NCBI GenBank assembly: GCA_964520585.1
Contig: CAZFOO010000015.1
Location: 1-56,132 of the forward strand
Origin: PXAP01 sp964520585
Lineage (GTDB): Bacteria; Bacteroidota; Bacteroidia; Bacteroidales; PUMT01
Length of the DNA stretch: 56,132 nucleotides
Reading direction: 5' to 3'
This document shows, in pieces, positions 36,656-44,679 of this stretch. A program made the position numbers and the translations under genes. The notes under the pieces were generated by a model, which did no database searches, was not told where the DNA came from, and saw only the letters and a program-made list of their open reading frames with translations. How positions within the stretch are numbered: position 1 is the stretch's first letter; each line of letters begins with the position of its first letter.

Positions 36656-38117
36656 TCTTAATTGAATCCAATAAAAGCAAAACTCTTTCAGGAACAGGTT
36701 TATTGCGATTTAAAAGTCCCATTATTAAAAATGTTATGGTAGACACCATTACCGGTAGTGCAACAGAAAGTGCCAGGCTTTCAACTGTTATTATCTTGGT
36801 GAGGACAAATGTAAAGAATCCAAGAGCAATTGAGGTTATTGCGGCTGACGATCCACATCTTGCAAAGAACGGGAGTAGTCCAAACAGCATTGGCACAGCC
36901 ACAGGACCAACAAGCGCCCCGAACCACGAAACAATCAATCCCAGAACACCACCAAAATGCTCATATTGTGATGCCAGGATAATTGTCAGTAATGTAAAGG
37001 TGAAAGTGGTTGTCCGGGCTATCCGTAATGAAATGCCGGATTTTTTTAATTTAGCTGACAACATCGGCAGAATATCACGTGTTATCACTGCAGATATCGT
37101 ATTAATATCAGATGAGGTCATGGACATAGTATTTGCAAACAACGAAGCCAGAACCAGACCGATAAGTCCTATTGGCAGAAGCTCCAGTGTCAGAAGTCCG
37201 TATGATTGCGAAGGATCGGCCAGGTTGGGCAATAATATCGGTGCAGCCCACATGGGCATGAAAAGTATTAACGGCCATACCAGGTATAAGGCCCCGGAAA
37301 GATAGGCTGCTTTTGCCGATTGCCGTTCATCGGGAGAAGATATATACCTTGTTGCAAGATTCCAGGTCCCGCCATTATAACTGAGAAAGTTAATAAACAG
37401 GAAAGCAAGGGCAAACCCAACGGTATACGGATCATTAAAAGCCTGTGAATGTCCTTCCGGAAGCTTGTCCCAGAATGTAAACAATGAATCTACACCACCA
37501 AGCTGGGACAACACGGCAACAAACATAACTATACCCGCGATAAGCTGAACAATAAACTGGGCAAAATCGGTAAGTATCACAGCCCATAGTCCGCCGAAGG
37601 TGACATATATAAGAGAAACCCCGCCAGCTATTAAAATACCCGCAACAAGTGGTATTTCTGTGAAAACATTAAGTAAAATGGCAATAGCTGCCCATTTTGC
37701 AGCTACATCAAAAAGCTTGAGAATAACACCACTCCACGCCATTATTTGTTGTGTAACAAGATTGTAACGATTAACAAGGTATTCAAGAGGCGATTGTATC
37801 TGATACCTTTTCCTGAGCCGGACCCAAAGTACCGGGAACACTTTTGCAGTGGCTATTATTGCAATACCAATGGTAAATGCCCACCATATGTAAAGTGAAA
37901 AACCGTGTGTATATGCCAGTCCCGCATAAGCCACAAATACGGCACCGCTGTAACCGGAAACATGATGAGAAATGCCCGACAACCACCAGGGCAGGTTACC
38001 TCCGGCAACAAAGTAATCCTCGAGAGTCCTATTCTTCACCCATGCCCAAAGTCCGATAAGAACCATCGCTAAAAAAAAGAGCAGGATAACTATAAAATCA
38101 AGATTATTGAGCTGCAT
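36645..38117 (-). CDS. Sodium:solute symporter (SSS family)
   Basis: This 490-residue inner-membrane transporter has about thirteen hydrophobic segments. The N-terminal VILLFFLAMVLIGLWAW and EDYFVAGGNLPWWLSGIS are the classical SSS opening, with GYSGAVFVAYAG in helix 2 and the sodium-site region VTFGGLWAVILTDFAQF later. It lies between the oxidoreductase (2 bases upstream) and nagA (overlap), so it very likely imports the sugar that this operon processes, possibly an N-acetylated amino sugar. The substrate is inferred from the neighbours only. Length is typical for the family. Confidence 0.92.
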   Translation of the reverse strand: MQLNNLDFIVILLFFLAMVLIGLWAWVKNRTLEDYFVAGGNLPWWLSGISHHVSGYSGAVFVAYAGLAYTHGFSLYIWWAFTIGIAIIATAKVFPVLWVRLRKRYQIQSPLEYLVNRYNLVTQQIMAWSGVILKLFDVAAKWAAIAILLNVFTEIPLVAGILIAGGVSLIYVTFGGLWAVILTDFAQFIVQLIAGIVMFVAVLSQLGGVDSLFTFWDKLPEGHSQAFNDPYTVGFALAFLFINFLSYNGGTWNLATRYISSPDERQSAKAAYLSGALYLVWPLILFMPMWAAPILLPNLADPSQSYGLLTLELLPIGLIGLVLASLFANTMSMTSSDINTISAVITRDILPMLSAKLKKSGISLRIARTTTFTFTLLTIILASQYEHFGGVLGLIVSWFGALVGPVAVPMLFGLLPFFARCGSSAAITSIALGFFTFVLTKIITVESLALSVALPVMVSTITFLIMGLLNRNKPVPERVLLLLDSIKNEE

Positions 38118-38119
38118 AA

Positions 38120-39151
38120 TTATCCTATGCCCTCCCCTGCACTTTTTAACACCTCTTCAATCATTACGGCCTGGCCTCCTCTGCGTTTGCTTTCATCAGC
38201 GGCCTCCATAAAGGCGAAGATTTCAATAGTTTCCTCTTTACTTACCGGAGGAACAGAGGTTTTGAAAAATTTGATTATCTCTTCCACCAATGGCCGGTAT
38301 CCTTCATATGGACCTATTTCCCGAATACCATTCTCCCCAAAAGCAGTTCCACCATAACCTGTCTTGCCAGCTCTTAATCCCCTGAAAGTTCCTATCCGTC
38401 CGTCTTCCCACGTACCGGTAACTATGTCGGTACCTGACTGATGGATTCTCACGACCTCTTTACATCCTGTACCCATTACCGTAAACAGGTTCTCTACCCC
38501 ATGCACCCCATACCAGAACAGATCAGGGTGGGAAGGCTCAATTGAGGCAGGGCTGTATGTATCTGCTCCTGTAATACTACCAATTAGCTCACCATTTCTT
38601 AGTTTATGATTATTTTTTGCCCAGCGTAGTGAAGATGAAGAGAACACAGGCACATCATGCTCTCCGGCAGCTTTATAGATGGCTATTGCATCTTTAAGCG
38701 ACCCTGCCACCGGCTTGTCAATAAACACCGGCTTGCCAGCCTTGAAAACCTTCAGAGCCTGCTCAAGATGAAGATTACCATCATTAGTCTCCAGAAGAAC
38801 CACATCAACCCGATCCAGGAGATAGTCTATAGAATCAACTATCTCCACTCCGATATTTTTCATATCTTCAATATATCCGGGAATCCTGCTGTAGCTTGAT
38901 TCTATTGTCCTGCTACCATACGGATAGGCGGCAACAACACTATACCCCCTCATCGCCTCATTATCCGGATCATTGATCATTTTGGTAAACGCAACAGAAT
39001 GAGATGTATCCAGTCCAATCACACCAACTTTGACATCATTTTCATCAAAGCTGTTTTTAATGAGAGGAAAGGCCCTGGTTCCCAGTCCAATTGTCAGTCC
39101 GGTTGCAGCGGTCTTTCTCAGAAAGTCCCTGCGATTGAATTTTGAACCCAT
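38120..39151 (-). CDS. Tat-exported Gfo/Idh/MocA-family oxidoreductase
   Basis: This 343-residue protein opens with a twin-arginine leader (KFNRRDFLRKTAATGLTIG). The Rossmann domain follows (VKVGVIGLDTSHSVAF), with VVLLETNDGNLHLEQ and the EKP-like catalytic-Lys motif as FIDKPVAGSL. Members oxidise or reduce sugars with NAD(P), and Tat export suggests a tightly bound cofactor in the periplasm. It starts the tight run oxidoreductase-symporter-nagA with only 2 bases between the first two genes. The threefold 43-bp repeat begins 22 bases before its start and may control the operon. The substrate is unknown. Confidence 0.87.
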   Translation of the reverse strand: MGSKFNRRDFLRKTAATGLTIGLGTRAFPLIKNSFDENDVKVGVIGLDTSHSVAFTKMINDPDNEAMRGYSVVAAYPYGSRTIESSYSRIPGYIEDMKNIGVEIVDSIDYLLDRVDVVLLETNDGNLHLEQALKVFKAGKPVFIDKPVAGSLKDAIAIYKAAGEHDVPVFSSSSLRWAKNNHKLRNGELIGSITGADTYSPASIEPSHPDLFWYGVHGVENLFTVMGTGCKEVVRIHQSGTDIVTGTWEDGRIGTFRGLRAGKTGYGGTAFGENGIREIGPYEGYRPLVEEIIKFFKTSVPPVSKEETIEIFAFMEAADESKRRGGQAVMIEEVLKSAGEGIG

Positions 39152-39172
39152 ATTACAGTCATTTTAATGATT

Positions 39173-39301
39173 TATCTTTGAATAAAAGATCATTGCTGAG
39201 TTACTTATTATAGTATATCTTTGAATAAAAGATCATTGCTAAGTTACTTTTTATGGTATATCTCTGAATAAAAGATCATTGGGGAGTTGATCCTTATTAG
39301 C
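39173..39301. repeat. Three tandem 43-bp repeats, each with a 6-bp palindrome
   Basis: Units begin at 39173, 39216 and 39259. Units 1 and 2 differ at three of 43 positions; unit 3 matches well only in its first half. Each starts TATCTTTGAATAAAAGAT (TATCTCTG in unit 3), with ATCTTT/AAAGAT forming an inverted repeat around five bases (one mismatch in unit 3). They fill most of the gap between the two oxidoreductase genes. Direct tandem palindromes close to a start codon are operator-like. Confidence 0.9.
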
Positions 39302-39342
39302 TGATTAGAAAAAGATATTGTAACAGTTAAGACAGGAATGAA

Positions 39343-40674
39343 TTATACCTTTGGTTTCCATCCGGATTCATAATCCCTGCCCCATAATCTCATTGCCTCG
39401 GGATCATTAATTATTTTACCATCATCAGGATTGCAATTTATTGATCTGCCAACCCTGTGAGCTATATTTCCAAGATGGCATGCCAGAACGCTTATGTTTG
39501 AATCATGATAGACCGATCTCGGCTGCTTCCCGGTCCGGATGGCTTCGGCAAAATCCTGTATATGACCTGAATCCATATCAAATCCACCACCAGCCAGATC
39601 AATTGAAACTTCGTCATTGGTAACTCTTTTGATTTCCTTGTTGCTGTTATCAAAAAATGTATAAGAGTTGTTGCTCAGTACCATAGTACCCTGTTCACTA
39701 TGAAAAGAAACAGCGGCACCAAGACCTTCTATTGGTCTTGCATTACAACTCCTTCCCTCCCATGAAATAGTCTTGTTCTCCGGAAAGTCAAAAACGGTGA
39801 TCTGTGTGTCAGGTGTTTCCCAGTCATCCTTGTAAGCATATCTGCCCCCGTGAGAACTTACCTTGTTTGGATACTCCACTCCTAACCCTAATCTGGCAAG
39901 GTCAATAAAATGAGTTCCGTTATTTAACAGTTCACCTGTTCCCCAATGCCAGAACCAATGCCAGTTATAATGGATCAGGTTATCCCTGAAGGGACGCCTG
40001 GGTGCCGGTCCCTGCCAAAGCTCATAATCAAACCCGGCCGGAACATCTGATATTTTGCCAAAGCCTATAGGCTGCCGGTTAGCTCCATACCAGGTTCTGG
40101 CAAAATGAGGGTCTCCGATTATTCCGGACTTAAGCTCACTGAAGGCTTCTCTTACAATTGGCCAGGATCTTCGCTGGTTACCCATTTGCACAACTTTCCC
40201 ATATACCTCTGCAGCTTCCGCAACAAGTTCCCCTTCACGGGGATTATGACTGCCTGGTTTTTCCACATATACATGTTTACCGGCCTGCATCGCCATTATG
40301 GCAGCAGGTGCATGCCAGTGATCGGGCATTGCAATCACCACGGCATCAATCGATTTGTCATCCAGAATGGTTCTGAAATCCTTAATCCCGGCAGGCTCTT
40401 TCTGCTGGCCCGAATCTTTCACTGCTTTAATGCCTTTTGCAATTGCGGCATCATCAACATCACAGATATAGGCTACCTCAATTCCCGGTATCCTGCCATA
40501 AGCCCTGGCCAGCGCCGAGCCCCGTGAATTTGTCCCTATTACTGCAACTACAATCCTGTCATTCGCAGAATAACCGGATGAATTTGCAATACCATAAGTT
40601 CCAAGAACACTAACACCAATTGCTGATGTTGCAGCTTTTTTCACAAAATCCCTGCGGTTTAATTTTGAAAGCAT
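39343..40674 (-). CDS. Tat-exported Gfo/Idh/MocA-family oxidoreductase (larger paralogue)
   Basis: This 443-residue protein is counted from ATG 40674; a TTG three codons upstream is the alternative. A twin-arginine leader (SKLNRRDFVKKAATSAIG) precedes the Rossmann domain VVAVIGTNSRGSALARAYG, AMPDHWHAPAAIMAM and GKHVYVEKPGSHN with catalytic Lys in EKP. The C-terminal beta domain has WHWFWHWGTGELLNNGTHFID, typical of the exported subgroup of this family. Unlike GH109 glycosidases, it retains EKP, so an oxidoreductase is preferred. It lies upstream of the oxidoreductase-symporter-nagA run, separated by the triple 43-bp repeat. Substrate not identifiable. Confidence 0.88.
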   Translation of the reverse strand: MLSKLNRRDFVKKAATSAIGVSVLGTYGIANSSGYSANDRIVVAVIGTNSRGSALARAYGRIPGIEVAYICDVDDAAIAKGIKAVKDSGQQKEPAGIKDFRTILDDKSIDAVVIAMPDHWHAPAAIMAMQAGKHVYVEKPGSHNPREGELVAEAAEVYGKVVQMGNQRRSWPIVREAFSELKSGIIGDPHFARTWYGANRQPIGFGKISDVPAGFDYELWQGPAPRRPFRDNLIHYNWHWFWHWGTGELLNNGTHFIDLARLGLGVEYPNKVSSHGGRYAYKDDWETPDTQITVFDFPENKTISWEGRSCNARPIEGLGAAVSFHSEQGTMVLSNNSYTFFDNSNKEIKRVTNDEVSIDLAGGGFDMDSGHIQDFAEAIRTGKQPRSVYHDSNISVLACHLGNIAHRVGRSINCNPDDGKIINDPEAMRLWGRDYESGWKPKV

Positions 40675-40868
40675 AACATACAAAATTTAGATTATTGATT
40701 ATTCCTGTATTCAGGCTAGACTTATTCAAAGGTAATGCTTGGTTAAGACCGGAAATAAAATATTATGAATAACAAAATGAGACGCCGCGCTTTATGGCTT
40801 TTAGTATATACTGATAAATTGATGCCACATTCATGTAAATATTTTGACATCACAATATATAAAAAATT

Positions 40869-40930
40869 ATCATTAACATTATTCAAGTATTGAAAAAATA
40901 TCATTAACATTATTCCAGCATCGAAAAATT
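40869..40930. repeat. Tandem 31-bp duplication spanning the 3' end of the GT2 gene
   Basis: Two adjacent units (40869-40899 and 40900-40930) share ATCATTAACATTATTC and nearly all of the following bases. The second contains the last codons and stop of the glycosyltransferase, so the first is a duplicated copy of the gene's tail lying beyond its stop. Confidence 0.8.
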
Positions 40931-41929
40931 TCTTTCTCCCAGAATAAAAAATCTTACGACAATACTTTTTTTAAATATCTCCCTGTGCATAATTACTTTC
41001 CTGTTCTGACGAAGCAATATTCTTCTTTTACGGTAATATTCCGGCAAAAGCATAAAGAATGAGATATGAGATTTAATTACGGCAAATGCATTGGAAAATG
41101 AAAATGACATAATAAACCGGAATACCGAAAGCCAATCAAGTAACATACGGACCAGTAAAAGATGTAATTGGCCCGGAGGGAGATTATTGAGTAACATAAG
41201 CAGACTGTTCCGGTAATTAAACCAGGTTTTTTTTGGATTACTCACGGGCAGGGTCCCCCCGCCAAGATGATAAACAACCGATGACGGCACTACCCGGATT
41301 CTCTTTTGGTCATTTTTAAGCCTCCAGCAAAGATCGATCTCTTCCATGTGAGCAAAAAACCTCTCATCAAAACCTTTGGCCCGATGCCAATCCGCCGCCC
41401 TTATCATCATGCATGCTCCGGTGGCCCAGAATATTTCCCTTTCGTCATCATATTGGCCGGAATCTCTTTCAATGACCTCAAAAATCCGCCCCCGGCAGAA
41501 AGGATAACCCAGAAAATCAATGAATCCACCGGCGGCACCAGCATGCTCAAAATATTCTCTCCGGTTCAAATCTTTTATCTTGGGCATACAAGCAGCAACA
41601 TTCCTGTCGCTCTCCATTAGTTTCAACATAGGAGCCATCCATTCCGGAGTAACTTCAACATCAGAATTCAAAAGTATGTAATATTCTGCCTTTATCACTG
41701 AAAATGCCCGGTTGTAACCACCTGCAAAACCATAATTCCGGTCAAATTCAACCAGCTTTACATCTGGAAATCTGTCTTTTAATAATTCCCGGGAATTATC
41801 TGTGGAACAATTATCGGCAACCCAAACTTCTATACCGTCTCCACTGGAATTTTTTATGACATCGGGCAGAAATCTCTCCAGAAATTTTCTTCCGTTCCAG
41901 TTCAGTATCACAACAGCAATCTTTGTCAT
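40910..41929 (-). CDS. Glycosyltransferase family 2
   Basis: This 339-residue GT-A enzyme starts KIAVVILNWNGRKFLERFLP and has ADNCSTDNS and the metal-binding region YILLNSDVEV. A rhamnosyltransferase-like C-terminal signature follows (FWATGACMMIRAADW, FDERFFAHMEEIDLCWR). A weakly hydrophobic C-terminal part (SVFRFIMSFSFSNAF) suggests membrane association. It overlaps the upstream acyltransferase gene by four bases (ATGA). It probably adds sugars to a lipid-linked envelope glycan; donor and acceptor are unknown. Its 3' end is duplicated in a 31-bp tandem repeat. Confidence 0.88.
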   Translation of the reverse strand: MTKIAVVILNWNGRKFLERFLPDVIKNSSGDGIEVWVADNCSTDNSRELLKDRFPDVKLVEFDRNYGFAGGYNRAFSVIKAEYYILLNSDVEVTPEWMAPMLKLMESDRNVAACMPKIKDLNRREYFEHAGAAGGFIDFLGYPFCRGRIFEVIERDSGQYDDEREIFWATGACMMIRAADWHRAKGFDERFFAHMEEIDLCWRLKNDQKRIRVVPSSVVYHLGGGTLPVSNPKKTWFNYRNSLLMLLNNLPPGQLHLLLVRMLLDWLSVFRFIMSFSFSNAFAVIKSHISFFMLLPEYYRKRRILLRQNRKVIMHREIFKKSIVVRFFILGERNFSMLE

Positions 41930-42831
41930 TTCTGAACCTCCGGCTTTTTATGTTTCCATCGCCTGTGAGACCAGAGCCAGTATTCAGGCTTTCTACGTAT
42001 CTGATCCTCAAGAAGTCTGGTATGCATTTCGGTTATCTCATAATCTTTTGTCTCTGTGGCATTTTCAGTCACAGGAATAATTTCAACTTCATAATATCCT
42101 CTTTTTATTTTATTTATAGCTAAAAACACCACAACCTGATCAAGTCTTTTGGCAATCTGTTCGGTTCCCAGCATAACGGGGGCATCCTGGTTAAGAAATT
42201 TTGTCCAGTAGCGGATATTTTCTTTTATTGGACTCTGATCACCAAGAAAGAAAGTGACCGTAGGAATTTTTTTATTATGATATTCAAGGATCACCTGGTA
42301 ACTTCTTATTACCGGAACAGCATGTAACCCGAATTTCTGGCGCAGCTTTTTCATGAAGCGGTCAAAGTAGACATTATTCAACGGTTTATATAATGCCAGT
42401 ACTTTGTATCTTGTATTTGAAGGCAGTGATGAAAGCCATTCCCAGTTACCATAATGTCCAAAAACGGCAACCACGCTCCTGCCCTTTTCATAATACCGTT
42501 CCAGTAAATCCAGGTTTTTCCAGACAAATCTTTCATCAAGCTCTTTTTTACTTAAATTAAAAGTAGCAAAAGATTCTATGAAAGAATCACACAAATGACG
42601 GTAATAGCCTTTTGCTATTTTTTTTATGTCAGTATCATCTTTTTCAGGGAAAGCATTTCGCAAATTATTAAACACCACTTCCTTCCTGTACCCCGGATAA
42701 TAATATGCAAGAAAAAACAGAAAATCCGATAATAAGTAGAGCACCCGCAATGGCAGCCACAACAAAGGCCTGGTCAGGCCGTAAAAAATATAAAATCCTG
42801 TAAAATGAGCAACAGTCCGCGCACTAATCAT
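41926..42831 (-). CDS. LpxL/HtrB-like lipid A or lysophospholipid acyltransferase (copy 2)
   Basis: This 301-residue inner-membrane acyltransferase has the catalytic H-x4-E motif in FGHYGNWEW, an N-terminal hydrophobic anchor (LWLPLRVLYLLSDFLFFLAYYY), and TVTFFLGDQSP and WLWSHRRWK near the C terminus. That fits secondary acyltransferases that decorate the lipid A precursor on the inner leaflet. It is a diverged duplicate of the next upstream gene (copy 1). It overlaps the GT2 gene by ATGA. Which acyl chain or position it uses cannot be read from sequence. Confidence 0.87.
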   Translation of the reverse strand: MISARTVAHFTGFYIFYGLTRPLLWLPLRVLYLLSDFLFFLAYYYPGYRKEVVFNNLRNAFPEKDDTDIKKIAKGYYRHLCDSFIESFATFNLSKKELDERFVWKNLDLLERYYEKGRSVVAVFGHYGNWEWLSSLPSNTRYKVLALYKPLNNVYFDRFMKKLRQKFGLHAVPVIRSYQVILEYHNKKIPTVTFFLGDQSPIKENIRYWTKFLNQDAPVMLGTEQIAKRLDQVVVFLAINKIKRGYYEVEIIPVTENATETKDYEITEMHTRLLEDQIRRKPEYWLWSHRRWKHKKPEVQK

Positions 42832-42964
42832 AATAAAAATTTAATTTAAAATTAAGCATTACATTTCCCGGACTCCCATTAACCAGTCAAAAAATAAAAA
42901 ACCAGATCCCAAATAATTTTTGCACAGTGAAAAAATAAATAAAAGTCATGTCTTTTATCTCCGG

Positions 42965-43855
42965 TTACCGTTTTATTTTCCATCTCCGGTGTGACCATAG
43001 CCAGTATCCGGGTTCCTGAATGATCTGCTTCTCAAGCATAGAAACATGTGCCGCGGTTATTTCATAAACACTTGTATCTTTGGAATTATCAAAAAGCGGT
43101 ATCAAATCAAATTCATAATAACCACGCCGGATCTTTTTCATTTTGAAATACACCACAGCCATATCCATCTTTCTTGCAATTTGCTCAACACCAAGATATA
43201 CCGGCGTATCCTGGTTCAAGAAACCTGTCCAGTAAAGAGCCTTTTCCTTTGGGGGTGCCTGGTCGGCCATAAATGCGGTGATCGTCGGCACACCCTTTTT
43301 ATCCAGTTCAAAAATTTTCCTGATGGCCATTTTCATTGGAACAGGCTTACCGCCAAACCGGGAACGCAAATTGAACATCAGCCTGTTAAAAGTTTTGCTT
43401 TTAAGATGCCGGTATATGATAATAGACTCATGATCAGCCACAAGAGGAAATCCGCACATCCATTCCCAGTTTCCGTAATGGCCGAGTACGGCGGCAACAT
43501 GCTTTCCCTCCTTGTAATATTTTTCAATAATACCTACATTATTGTACCTTACCCTTCGTCTGATCTCATTCTCACCCATCCCGGTCTGGTAAATTGATTC
43601 AACGATCAGATCAGATAAATGGCTGTAAAAGGATTTTGCTATATCATGAATTTCAGAAGCACTTTTATCTGGAAATGAGTTCCTCAGATTTTCCATGACA
43701 ATCATTTTCCTGTATCTGAGAATATAAAAAGCCAGGAAAAAGATACCGTCGGAAATAAAATACAATATCCTCAAAGGCAAAAGTCCGGCAATACGAAAAG
43801 CCCAGTAAACCGGAAAATAAAATAGATCATCCCTAGATGGCAGAAAAACAGGCAT
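42965..43855 (-). CDS. LpxL/HtrB-like lipid A or lysophospholipid acyltransferase (copy 1)
   Basis: This 296-residue paralogue of the neighbouring copy has the same H-x4-E motif (LGHYGNWEW), a similar anchor (LPLRILYFISDGIFFLAFYIL), and TITAFMADQAP and GYWLWSHRRWK. The two genes are separated by 133 bases. It begins 10 bases after the IMPase-like gene and is probably co-transcribed with it. Two acyltransferases in tandem suggest two different acylation steps, as with LpxL and LpxM in E. coli. That division of labour is inference. Confidence 0.87.
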   Translation of the reverse strand: MPVFLPSRDDLFYFPVYWAFRIAGLLPLRILYFISDGIFFLAFYILRYRKMIVMENLRNSFPDKSASEIHDIAKSFYSHLSDLIVESIYQTGMGENEIRRRVRYNNVGIIEKYYKEGKHVAAVLGHYGNWEWMCGFPLVADHESIIIYRHLKSKTFNRLMFNLRSRFGGKPVPMKMAIRKIFELDKKGVPTITAFMADQAPPKEKALYWTGFLNQDTPVYLGVEQIARKMDMAVVYFKMKKIRRGYYEFDLIPLFDNSKDTSVYEITAAHVSMLEKQIIQEPGYWLWSHRRWKIKR

Positions 43856-43865
43856 GTATTAAATA

Positions 43866-44663
43866 TTAGTCCGCTTTCATAAACCGCTGTACATCTGCTT
43901 TAAACTCTTCATAAACCATGCTGTTTGAGGCAATAAGTTCTCCTCCGAACAAATAATCATCACCTCCAGAAAAATCGCATATTTTGCCACCGGCCTGACT
44001 TACAATAAAAGTACCTGCGGCAACATCCCAGGGACTAAGTCCGTATTCATAAAAAGCATCAAAACGTCCGCATGCAACATAGGCCAGATCGACCGCTGCA
44101 GAACCAAGTCGCCGCAAGCCATGTGAATTCTCCATAAAATGCCGGAAAGACCCAAGAAATGGCTTCATATGGCTGAAATCAGTATATGGAAACCCTGTGG
44201 CAATAAGAGACTCTTTAACTAACTGAGCATCAGAAACCTTTATTTCCTGTCCATTCATATAGGCAGGTGCACCTTCCCATGAATAAAAACATTCGTCAAG
44301 ATTAATTTCATAAACAACTCCGGTAACTGCCTTTCTGTTATTAACAAGTGCGATACTGACTGAATAAGGGGGCAAGCCATGAATAAAATTGGTAGTCCCA
44401 TCCAGTGGATCTATGATCCAGTTCCATCCTTCCCTGTTCTTCTCACCACTTCCCTCCTCGGCAATAAAACCGGCTTCGGGAAATAGATTGCCAAGTCTGT
44501 CAACAATCAAATCCTCTGCTTTCTTGTCCACATAAGATACATAATCATGTATTCCTTTAGATTCCACACTCTTTTTGTCAAATGACATTCTCTCAGTACG
44601 TATGAACTCTCCGGCATTTCTTGCAATACCAATAACTTCACGGCAAATTCCTTCAATATCCAT
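43866..44663 (-). CDS. Inositol monophosphatase family protein (SuhB-like)
   Basis: This 265-residue cytoplasmic metal-dependent phosphatase shows the first metal motif FIAEEGSG (E69-E70), the signature WIIDPLDGTTNF (D85, D88) and the third motif SPWDVAAGTF. All expected metal ligands are present and length is normal. Substrates in this family include inositol phosphate, histidinol phosphate and sugar phosphates, so the symbol is left empty. It is 16 bases downstream of mtaB and 10 bases upstream of the first acyltransferase, a tight run. Confidence 0.92.
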   Translation of the reverse strand: MDIEGICREVIGIARNAGEFIRTERMSFDKKSVESKGIHDYVSYVDKKAEDLIVDRLGNLFPEAGFIAEEGSGEKNREGWNWIIDPLDGTTNFIHGLPPYSVSIALVNNRKAVTGVVYEINLDECFYSWEGAPAYMNGQEIKVSDAQLVKESLIATGFPYTDFSHMKPFLGSFRHFMENSHGLRRLGSAAVDLAYVACGRFDAFYEYGLSPWDVAAGTFIVSQAGGKICDFSGGDDYLFGGELIASNSMVYEEFKADVQRFMKAD

Positions 44664-44679
44664 GGTATCTTTTTTACTT

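Noticed and set aside
39173..39301. The triple 43-bp repeat as a CRISPR array.
   Set aside because: The units are contiguous with no unique spacers, there are only three, and no cas gene is in the window.
39343..40674. GH109 alpha-N-acetylgalactosaminidase, which shares the Tat signal and Rossmann fold.
   Set aside because: The EKP catalytic Lys motif of oxidoreductases is intact, so the hydrolase reading is not preferred.
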